The notes under the pieces were generated by a model, which was not told the origin of the DNA, did no database searches, and worked only from the letters and a program-made list of their open reading frames with translations. From Candidatus Levybacteria bacterium RIFCSPLOWO2_12_FULL_37_14 (GTDB taxonomy: Bacteria; Patescibacteriota; Microgenomatia; Levybacterales; UBA12049), in the NCBI GenBank assembly GCA_001782645.1, contig MFPH01000040.1:1752-7190 (forward strand): a stretch of 5,439 bases of DNA, in the 5' to 3' direction. The position numbers were made by a program, and so were the translations under genes. Every line of letters begins with the position of its first letter. Position 1 is the stretch's first letter. Below are positions 1 to 4,217 of this stretch, piece by piece.

Positions 1-1
1 C

Positions 2-616
2 CTAAAAATCCTGAAAAGCTTTGCCAAAAGATATAAAAAGGTCAAGGTTTATAAGAATGTAAAAAGATATGGGATTGTCATGACCTTAAACCGTCTGCTT
101 AGGAAAGCCAAGGGAGATTGTATTGCTTTCATGTCTGCAAAAGATATGAGCGCAAGAAGCAGGATCAAAAAACAAGTTGAATTTCTTCTGGGAAATCAGG
201 GAGTGGTTGCAGTCGGAGCCCAATGCAGGTTTTTGAACAAAAAAAATAAAATTATCGGAAAATCAGACTTCCCCGGAGAAAATCAGTTCATTTATCGTTC
301 CCCCCTCCATGGAATATCCATGCAATTTGAAACTGTTTTAATTAATAAGACCCTTATTCCCAAGGATTTACTCCATTTTCAGGCAAGTTCCGATCATTTC
401 ATTTATTCCGACGTCTTAATGAAACTTCTTCCCTACGGTAAATTTGCGAATCTCCCAAAATATTATCATTATCATAGAAATGACCCAAAAGCTTATTTTG
501 GAGATTTAAGAATTCACCTGATTTCACTTATCAAACTCTGGATAAAATCAATGGCTAATTATGATTATCAGTTATCTTTCAAATCCTTCTTTTTCCCGCT
601 TATTAAAAGATCTTAA
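2..616 (+). CDS. Glycosyltransferase family 2-like protein, 5'-truncated by the window edge
   Basis: The frame is open from base 2 to the TAA at 614-616 (204 residues), with no stop before the first ATG at base 80, so the gene begins upstream of the window. Family 2 glycosyltransferases (GT-A fold) move a sugar from a nucleotide-sugar to a glycan or lipid at the membrane face. Fragment residues 22-55 follow the usual core pattern: a Y-G then LN near residues 23-30 (as in N-x-G-x-x-x-x-x-N), AKGD at 36-39, IAFM at 41-44, and RSRIKKQVEFL in the place of the common R-L-E-K-Q stretch. Residues 131-160 resemble the acceptor-side segment ending in GKFANLP and a Y-H-R. The DxD-like metal site (usually DADD) reads SAKD at 45-48, so two of the three acidic positions are lost. 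It may be inactive or a divergent subfamily. No transmembrane helix is obvious in the fragment. It is convergent with the cysS-like gene. Family call moderate; substrate unknown. Confidence 0.62.
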   Translation, partial: LKILKSFAKRYKKVKVYKNVKRYGIVMTLNRLLRKAKGDCIAFMSAKDMSARSRIKKQVEFLLGNQGVVAVGAQCRFLNKKNKIIGKSDFPGENQFIYRSPLHGISMQFETVLINKTLIPKDLLHFQASSDHFIYSDVLMKLLPYGKFANLPKYYHYHRNDPKAYFGDLRIHLISLIKLWIKSMANYDYQLSFKSFFFPLIKRS

Positions 617-679
617 CTCCAATACTCCGGCACATTTCTAATATTATTGAGTGATTAAACGAAAAAATTATTGAAGCTC

Positions 680-699
680 CCTCGGCCTTACGGTCGGGG
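680..699 (+). terminator. Candidate terminator hairpin after the glycosyltransferase gene
   Basis: CCTCGGCC (680-687) pairs along all 8 positions with GGTCGGGG (692-699) around the loop TTAC. Two of the pairs are G-U in plus-strand RNA and would be A-C mismatches in minus-strand RNA, which favours plus-strand function, 64 bases after the stop codon at 616. There is no U-tract after the stem, so an intrinsic terminator is only a suggestion; it could be an RNA-stabilising hairpin. Confidence 0.35.
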
Positions 700-775
700 A
701 ATCTTTCACTGCGCTTCGTCGGAGCTGAAATCCGCCGAAGCGGAAAACAGCTATCCATCCCACGATTTAACAATC

Positions 776-788
776 GGGGAATCCCGCG
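776..788. repeat. 13-bp inverted repeat, copy 1
   Basis: GGGGAATCCCGCG here is the exact reverse complement of 2730-2742. The two copies sit just outside the two-gene minus-strand operon at 797-2667, one on each side. See the finding on this pair. Confidence 0.6.
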
Positions 789-796
789 AAGGCGGA

Positions 797-1966
797 TTAA
801 AGTAAAAAACCTAATTTTTGAAGAGCGGTTTTTGCAAAATGCAGATCTCCTTTTTCTGCAGCATTCTTAATAAGTAACAGTGTCTTCGGGGTATCCAGAT
901 TATCATTCATGGCATTTGCAAACATTTGCCACAATATTTTATTGTCAGCTGATGATCTTTTTTGAGAAATCAATTTTGCAAGCCTTGCGAATGTTTGTTC
1001 CGCTTTATCCAATTCTTTTTCTTTAAATTCCCAACTCTCCCTATAATGATGCGAAAACAACAGCCATCTCAGCGCATTTGCAGTATATTTTTGAAGGAGA
1101 CTTGACACTAACACCAAATTACCTTTAGATTTGGACATTTTTTCTCCCCGATAAAAGATGTTTCCCGTATGCATCCAATATCTAACAAAGGGTTTTTTGC
1201 CGGTTGCTCCTTCGCTTTGGGCAATTTCTGCTTCGTGGTGAGGGAACAGCAGATCAATTCCTCCCCCATGGATATCGATTTGCTCACCCAATGTGGACAT
1301 CGACATTGCAGAACATTCCATATGCCAACCCGGCCGGCCTTTCCCAAAAGAACTTGCAAAAGAAGGTATATGCTCTGGCTGATCAGGCGTAGCGGCCCGC
1401 CAAAGCGTAACATCAAGGGAATTTTTCTTGTCGGGATTATCTAAGTCTTCGTCAAAATTCTTGGCAATTTCAAGCATTTTTTCCTGAGTTAGTCTAGAAA
1501 GCTTACCGTACTGTCTATCTTTATCAATATTAAGATAAACACTTCCTTTAACTTCATAGGCAAAACCATTTGCAAGAAGTTTTTTTATAAAAAAAATGAC
1601 TGAATTAATACTCTCCGATGCCTTCAGATAATTTGTCGGCATAATCCAGTTAAGGTGTCTCATGTCCTCCAAAAACTTCTTTGTTGAAACTTCTGCCAAC
1701 TTTTTCCAAGGAATATTTTGTTGTTTCGCCCGTTCCAAAATATCCTTATCGCGGTCATTGATATCGGTAACGTTTTGGGCATAAATAACTTTAAAACCTA
1801 AATATTTTAGATAACGGACAAGGATGTCAAACGAAAGATATGTAAACGCATGGCCAAGATGAGTAATATCGTACGGAGTAATACCGCAAACGTAAAGCGT
1901 AACAGTGTTTTTGTTCAGCGGAATAAATAATTCTTTTTTTCTGACAAGTGAATTGTAAAGATGCAT
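797..1966 (-). CDS. cysS: Cysteinyl-tRNA synthetase family cysteine ligase, CysS/MshC-like, lacking the anticodon domain
   Basis: A 389-residue class I synthetase-fold protein. CysRS activates cysteine with ATP and charges tRNA-Cys; its paralogue MshC joins cysteine to a glucosamine-inositol. The symbol is given at family level. Seen: HLGH (36-39) as the HIGH motif, KMSKS (276-280), zinc ligands C27, C218, H243 and E247, and DIHGGG (231-236). The whole catalytic core is present. MshC-like traits are GITPYD-THLGHA (28-40), NPDKKNSLDVTLWRA (177-191), KGNLVLVS (281-288), FSHHYRE (304-310), and an end at LDTP (357-360) plus about 29 residues, without the C-terminal anticodon-binding region of a roughly 460-residue CysRS. 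CysS-like traits are SAMSMSTLGE and HEAEIAQSE (E247). The ATG lies 5 nt after the deacetylase stop; a short AGGA overlapping that TAG stop may be the ribosome site. The two genes surely share a transcript. Enzyme family certain; substrate (tRNA or aminosugar) open. Confidence 0.88.
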   Translation of the reverse strand: MHLYNSLVRKKELFIPLNKNTVTLYVCGITPYDITHLGHAFTYLSFDILVRYLKYLGFKVIYAQNVTDINDRDKDILERAKQQNIPWKKLAEVSTKKFLEDMRHLNWIMPTNYLKASESINSVIFFIKKLLANGFAYEVKGSVYLNIDKDRQYGKLSRLTQEKMLEIAKNFDEDLDNPDKKNSLDVTLWRAATPDQPEHIPSFASSFGKGRPGWHMECSAMSMSTLGEQIDIHGGGIDLLFPHHEAEIAQSEGATGKKPFVRYWMHTGNIFYRGEKMSKSKGNLVLVSSLLQKYTANALRWLLFSHHYRESWEFKEKELDKAEQTFARLAKLISQKRSSADNKILWQMFANAMNDNLDTPKTLLLIKNAAEKGDLHFAKTALQKLGFLL

Positions 1967-1971
1967 TGTTC

Positions 1972-2667
1972 CTAAGGCAGAAGGTTAAGCTTGATAAAAC
2001 CTTCCGCAAAACTATAGCCTCTTTTTTTCCCAAGTTGTTTCGCCCGTTCTTTTATTCTGACTATTACCTCATTGCTTATTTGACTTTTATGGGCTTTAAG
2101 CGCTTTGAGCTTAAGATCAATGGAATCTGAGATATCGATAATTTCCGTAGGTTTCTCAAAGTTTGCAAGATAGAGGATTTTTACTTTGTGGGGCAAAAGA
2201 CCGCGCCGTTCATGTTCTGGAAAAGTAAGCCTGTCTCTTGCCATTGGGAAGATGGCATCAATCGCTGCAAGGCCAGCGGCCCGGTGATCGGTATGATTAA
2301 TAAATCCGAAAGAAGAATATATGAAAGTCGGATCCGTAGTAATGACTATCTCCGGCTTAAGTTTCCGAATATAATAAACGATTTCTTTTTTGAGGACAAG
2401 GTCGGCAATCAATTCCGTATCGTTGTGCTTAAGAAAGAAAAAATCTTTCAGTCCAAGCACTTTCCCCGCGTTAAGTTGTTCCTGACGGCGAATTTTTATG
2501 AGCTTCTCCTCTGTCATGGCTTGATCGTCCGATCCTTTACAGCCATTTGTACAGATAAGGTAGTAACAGATGGCGCCTTGTTTTGTCCATTTCGCAATTG
2601 TGCCGCTAGCTGCAAAATCCAGATCATCGGGATGCGCGGCAATACCTAAAACCACTTTGTTTTTCAC
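1972..2667 (-). CDS. PIG-L/LmbE family zinc-dependent N-deacetylase (MshB/BshB superfamily)
   Basis: A 231-residue cytoplasmic hydrolase of the superfamily that removes acetyl groups from N-acetylglucosamine-type sugars (MshB, BshB, PIG-L). Seen: AHPDDLDF at 11-18 supplies zinc ligands H12 and D15 and the likely catalytic base D14; NHTDHR at 124-129 supplies H128. The pattern GTIAKW (22-27), ICTNGCKGS (38-46) and NHTDHRAAG (124-132), plus AEGF (221-224), fits the clade of short proteins near 230 residues. The usual glutamate of HPDDxE is aspartate (D17). The start is GTG at 2667; in-frame stops lie just upstream and the residues after it form the expected first strand, so no other start fits. 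It is the first gene of an operon with the cysS-like gene, and no Shine-Dalgarno sequence is visible. An extended -10 lies 6 nt before the GTG, which suggests a leaderless message. The substrate is unknown; the cysteine-ligase partner suggests an aminosugar that later receives cysteine. Confidence 0.9.
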   Translation of the reverse strand: MKNKVVLGIAAHPDDLDFAASGTIAKWTKQGAICYYLICTNGCKGSDDQAMTEEKLIKIRRQEQLNAGKVLGLKDFFFLKHNDTELIADLVLKKEIVYYIRKLKPEIVITTDPTFIYSSFGFINHTDHRAAGLAAIDAIFPMARDRLTFPEHERRGLLPHKVKILYLANFEKPTEIIDISDSIDLKLKALKAHKSQISNEVIVRIKERAKQLGKKRGYSFAEGFIKLNLLP

Positions 2668-2673
2668 AGAATA

Positions 2674-2702
2674 ATTTTATCAGATTTCTTATTTTATAGA
2701 TA
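2674..2702 (-). promoter_or_regulatory. Candidate promoter of the deacetylase-cysS-like operon
   Basis: On the minus strand TGA-TAAAAT (2682-2674) is an extended -10 element. The hexamer 17 nt upstream (TATCTA, 2702-2697) is a poor -35. Only 6 nt (TATTCT) separate the -10 from the GTG start, so transcription would begin at or next to the start codon. The same nine bases form the -10 of the divergent small gene (2871-2879). Confidence 0.5.
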
Positions 2703-2729
2703 CCATGTTTTAATGTCGCCCGCTACCCG

Positions 2730-2742
2730 CGCGGGATTCCCC
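2730..2742. repeat. 13-bp inverted repeat, copy 2, overlapping a GC palindrome
   Basis: CGCGGGATTCCCC is the exact reverse complement of 776-788. It overlaps the perfect 10-bp palindrome CCCGCGCGGG (2726-2735). The neighbouring CGCTACCCGCG (2721-2731) also has an inverted near-copy (10 of 11) at 3048-3058, on the far side of the 51-residue gene. Confidence 0.6.
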
Positions 2743-2745
2743 AAG

Positions 2746-2754
2746 TTATCCACA
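2746..2754 (+). promoter_or_regulatory. Perfect DnaA-box sequence
   Basis: TTATCCACA matches the consensus TTATNCACA. Only one copy was found in the window and no origin-type gene is nearby, so it is more likely an isolated regulatory or chance site than part of an origin. It lies between the divergent promoters. Confidence 0.35.
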
Positions 2755-2824
2755 TTTTTCCTGTTTAAAAATTTATGTTGATTAGACAATCTAAAGTAAG
2801 CATTATTTACTCTAGGTTATGCCA

Positions 2825-2841
2825 ATTCTGCTCTGCAGAAT
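2825..2841. promoter_or_regulatory. Operator-like inverted repeat upstream of the -35 element
   Basis: ATTCTG (2825-2830) and CAGAAT (2836-2841) are perfect inverted half-sites with a 5-bp spacer, ending 9 bp before TTGACA at 2851. Position and symmetry suit binding of a dimeric activator or repressor. Further upstream lie two weaker inverted pairs, TTAGA/TCTAA (2782-2794) and AGTAA/TTACT (2795-2811). No regulator gene is present in the window. Confidence 0.35.
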
Positions 2842-2850
2842 GCTATAGGT

Positions 2851-2879
2851 TTGACATACTTGACAACATGTGATAAAAT
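2851..2879 (+). promoter_or_regulatory. Near-consensus sigma-70-type promoter
   Basis: TTGACA (2851-2856), 17-bp spacer, TAAAAT (2874-2879) preceded by TGA, which makes an extended -10. This is the strongest promoter match in the window. A second TTGACA starts 9 bp downstream (2860-2865). Predicted transcription start is near 2886, only about 4 nt before the ATG at 2890. Confidence 0.75.
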
Positions 2880-2889
2880 CCCTTTAGAT

Positions 2890-3045
2890 ATGACATTCGG
2901 ATTTAAATCCGCCGGCTGGCGAACAAAAAAAGCATCTAACAAAACAGTTTCCGACTACAGAATGGAAGCTCTTGTGAGATTTGGAAGAGAACAAATAATG
3001 AAATTGAAAGATAAAGGAATAAATATTCCGGTAGCATTATTGTAA
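2890..3045 (+). CDS. Small basic hypothetical protein (51 aa), likely leaderless
   Basis: I do not recognise this protein. The frame is also open upstream to a TTG at 2851, but that TTG is part of the -35 hexamer, so ATG 2890 is the credible start. The 51 residues are rich in Lys and Arg, with an aromatic N-terminal patch (F3, F5, W10), a likely amphipathic helix at about 19-42 containing R24, R30, R33, K38, K40 and K42, and a hydrophobic tail IPVALL. There is no signal peptide, membrane segment or cysteine. The basic helix would suit nucleic-acid or ribosome binding, but that is speculation. It is divergent from the deacetylase operon across 222 bp. The strong promoter and very short leader argue that it is really expressed. 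A GC hairpin (3046-3060) starts directly after the TAA stop. Confidence 0.6.
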   Translation: MTFGFKSAGWRTKKASNKTVSDYRMEALVRFGREQIMKLKDKGINIPVALL

Positions 3046-3292
3046 TTCGCGGGCAGCGAAAATCGAATCAAAAAAAGAGCATCGCTTTCGTTACGCAAAA
3101 TATAAGTTCAGGTACGATAAGCAATGCCCTTATGAATTTGATAGTTAGTTTTTCAGGCAGGATAAAACTAAATATCAACTAAGTTGATAGCAGAATTAAT
3201 TATTGTTGTCAAGAAAAAAAATCGAGGCTAAACTTAATCGTTTATCTTGATAAAGAAACATATTTTTATAAGATTTTTTTACGTTCTTTAAT
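3046..3292. other. AT-rich noncoding stretch with hairpins
   Basis: No credible gene. From left to right: hairpin TTCGC-GGGCA-GCGAA (3046-3060) directly after the small gene; TTAGTTTT (3145-3152) paired with AAAACTAA (3164-3171); then TATCAAC-TAA-GTTGATA (3173-3189, perfect 7-bp stem). The part at 3121-3300 is only about 27% G+C. It ends in promoter-like sequence before the GC-richer RNA candidate. A T-run (3274-3280) has no clear stem in front of it. Confidence 0.55.
3206..3234 (+). promoter_or_regulatory. Candidate promoter upstream of the structured RNA
   Basis: TTGTCA (3206-3211), 17-bp spacer, TAAACT (3229-3234). A second, weaker possibility is TTGATA (3247-3252) with a 16-bp spacer to TAAGAT (3269-3274), which would start transcription near 3281, about 12 nt before the RNA's first helix. 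AT-rich DNA gives such matches by chance. Confidence 0.4.
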
Positions 3293-3501
3293 GAGGTAAG
3301 AGTCTTGCTTGTCCGCCGATTAATCGCTCTGTGAGCCGCAGTTCAAGTGAACTAAGGCGAACAGCAAGATAAGGCGGGGAAGGCGACGCAAAGACATTGT
3401 TCCTATTACTGGATGAAGTAGGAGTCTTGGGCAGGGATTCCTACTTCTTCCAATCTTAGAAGCAGGTCTTTGCAAGTCCTTGAAAAGGAGACTCCTACCT
3501 C
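3293..3501 (+). ncRNA. Candidate structured noncoding RNA of about 209 nt, no known family recognised
   Basis: About 48% G+C against about 27% just upstream, with no convincing ORF. Nested compatible helices are visible. P1: 3293-3305 with 3489-3501 (12 of 13 pairs, one A-C), closing the whole molecule. P2: 3308-3317 with 3373-3382 (9 of 10, one G-U). Inside P2: AGTTC-AAGT-GAACT (3340-3353) and GCTC-TGT-GAGC (3326-3336). P4: GCAAAGAC (3388-3395) with GTCTTTGC (3466-3473), perfect. Inside P4, P5: 3410-3423 with 3439-3452 (13 of 14, one T-T) and a 15-nt loop. P6: CCTT-GAA-AAGG (3478-3488). This gives a multi-way junction with paired ends. Strand evidence is mixed: the G-U pair in P2 and U3306-G3488 favour plus, but the A-C in P1 would be G-U on minus. 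I chose plus because of the promoters and following ORF. Not matched to tmRNA, RNase P, SRP, 6S or a riboswitch from memory. Confidence 0.5.
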
Positions 3502-3550
3502 CTCTTAGTTTCTAAAATAATTAAACCAACTATTTAATTTCCTGAAAATT

Positions 3551-3559
3551 TGATATTAT
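3551..3559 (+). promoter_or_regulatory. Extended -10 upstream of the 120-aa ORF
   Basis: TGA-TATTAT (3551-3559) is an extended -10 element without a clear -35 (TATTTA at 3531-3536). A start near 3566 would leave about 8 nt before ATG 3574. The complementary strand here reads TATAAT (3560-3555), so a leftward promoter reading into the RNA candidate cannot be excluded. Confidence 0.4.
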
Positions 3560-3573
3560 AGTTTTTCATAAAT

Positions 3574-3936
3574 ATGTATAGAGAAAGACAGACCTATCCT
3601 AGTAGGAAACATTTAAATTATTCCAATAGCACAGCTATTGTAAATAATCAGTCAGAGACGCCTCAAACCAGAAAGCAATCATTAGGTAGCATTGCTGTTA
3701 TTTGTGTCGGTTTCTCTTCAGCACACTGCAATAACAACGAAGTCATCAAAAGAGTTAGACTGTTTGGCTCTGAGTTTGGCACTAAATATACGCCGCTGGC
3801 AGTAAAGCCAATTACTCCATTGTTTAATGTAAAAAATAGGGGATGTCTTGGTGGCGGAACTAGCCCTGAAGCATTAAGGAGAGCGAAAAGAAAAGCAAGA
3901 TTAAAAATAAACCACAACCATAATGGGAACAGATAA
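3574..3936 (+). CDS. Hypothetical protein (120 aa), unrecognised
   Basis: I do not recognise this ORF. It starts at ATG 3574, close behind an extended -10 and with no Shine-Dalgarno sequence. Residues 1-37 are polar and probably disordered, rich in Asn, Ser, Arg and Gln. A short hydrophobic strand follows (SIAVICVGF, about 39-47), then a mixed region, a glycine turn (CLGGG near 91-95) and a strongly basic tail (ALRRAKRKARLK near 99-110) ending in His, Asn and Arg. There are three cysteines and no signal peptide or clear membrane helix. Arg is written only AGA or AGG, as expected in an AT-rich genome. The basic tail could contact RNA or DNA; it lies 72 nt after the structured RNA candidate, so partnership is possible but unproven. 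An 84-codon frame on the opposite strand overlaps it and cannot be dismissed outright, so the coding claim is tentative. Confidence 0.42.
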   Translation: MYRERQTYPSRKHLNYSNSTAIVNNQSETPQTRKQSLGSIAVICVGFSSAHCNNNEVIKRVRLFGSEFGTKYTPLAVKPITPLFNVKNRGCLGGGTSPEALRRAKRKARLKINHNHNGNR

Positions 3937-4089
3937 CATATCTCTCCTTTCTAAAAGTTTTGATTAAATTTTCTTCTAGAAGAGCTAATAAAATTAATTT
4001 GAAATTGCCATTTTCGCAATTAAATGTATGAATGAAAGCGAGCATTAAGCAAAGCGCGTTAAGAAATTATAAGTGAGCTGTCAGGGGAA

Positions 4090-4119
4090 TTCCTCATCGA
4101 GCAAAGCGAGATTGAGGAA
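4090..4119. repeat. Imperfect palindrome (hairpin) in convergent region
   Basis: TTCCTCA (4090-4096) pairs perfectly with TGAGGAA (4113-4119), and the stem continues by TC/GA after one bulged T, with an 11-nt GC-rich loop carrying one of the AGCAAAGCG copies. No T-tract adjoins on either side, so a terminator role is unproven. Confidence 0.5.
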
Positions 4120-4185
4120 GGGGTGAAATTACCCGACCAGCGAACGAAATAATTTTAGCGCGACTTTACCGCTCGCCAGTTTTAC

Positions 4186-4207
4186 GTACTTTTGCTGTCA
4201 AAAGTAC
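4186..4207. repeat. Perfect 9-bp hairpin just downstream of the PIN-TRAM gene
   Basis: GTACTTTTG (4186-4194) and CAAAAGTAC (4199-4207) are perfect inverted copies around CTGT. The hairpin begins 11 bases beyond the minus-strand stop (TAA at 4220-4218), the usual place for a terminator or 3'-end stabiliser. There is no U-run after the stem in the minus direction, so the mechanism is uncertain. Confidence 0.5.
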
Positions 4208-4217
4208 AAAGAAAAAG

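Larger units (their letters stand above)
675..796. repeat. GC-rich cluster of short palindromes between convergent genes
   Basis: This stretch is about 50% G+C in an AT-rich window and contains three hairpins in a row: 680-699 (8-bp stem), 731-744 (TCCGC / GCGGA with loop CGAA) and 758-780 (TCCC-A-CGATT / AATCGGGGA with one bulged A). The hexamers AGCTCC (675-680) and GGAGCT (721-726) are also inverted copies. The 10-mer TCGGGGAATC occurs twice (694-703 and 774-783), so the block looks like two diverged copies of one unit. The end of the block runs into the stop codon of the minus-strand gene (TTA at 797-799). It probably serves as a transcription boundary between converging genes, or is a REP-like repeat; the function is inferred. 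Confidence 0.6.
3937..4217. other. Convergent intergenic region with palindromes and short repeats
   Basis: No credible gene. Contents: the perfect 12-bp palindrome TCTTCTAGAAGA (3972-3983); hairpin AATTGC-7-GCAATT (4003-4021), followed in the minus direction by AT-rich sequence and so a possible end for the PIN-TRAM transcript; the 9-mer AGCAAAGCG twice (4048-4056 and 4100-4108); then the hairpins at 4090-4119 and 4186-4207. The right half (about 4030-4190) is richer in G+C than the left. It resembles in style the palindrome cluster at 675-796 and likely separates converging transcripts. Confidence 0.5.

Noticed and set aside
1108..1444. Open frames of 62-102 codons on both strands inside the cysS-like gene
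   Set aside because: They overlap a gene with complete catalytic motifs and have low-complexity or frame-shadow character.
2188..2649. 153-codon plus-strand frame opposite the deacetylase gene
   Set aside because: It is an antisense shadow of a gene with intact zinc-binding motifs; no family resemblance.
2851..2889. TTG start giving a 64-residue form of the small protein
   Set aside because: The TTG is the first three bases of the -35 hexamer and the -10 lies inside this segment; a start upstream of the transcription start is not possible from this promoter.
3274..3280. T-run as an intrinsic terminator for the small gene
   Set aside because: No stable stem lies directly before it.
3341..3354. 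T-arm-like sequence GTTCAAGTGAAC suggesting a tRNA
   Set aside because: The loop is 4 nt rather than 7 and no acceptor or anticodon arm can be formed around it.
3293..3501. Assignment of the RNA candidate to tmRNA, RNase P RNA, SRP RNA, 6S RNA or the c-di-GMP-I riboswitch (ACGCAAAG is present)
   Set aside because: The landmark sequences of each class are missing, the fold is branched rather than a 6S-like rod, and ACGCAAAG here is part of a perfect helix rather than a junction motif.
3663..3917. 84-codon minus-strand frame with a hydrophobic start
   Set aside because: No promoter or ribosome site was seen for it, and the opposing 120-codon frame has an extended -10 in the right place; not fully excluded.
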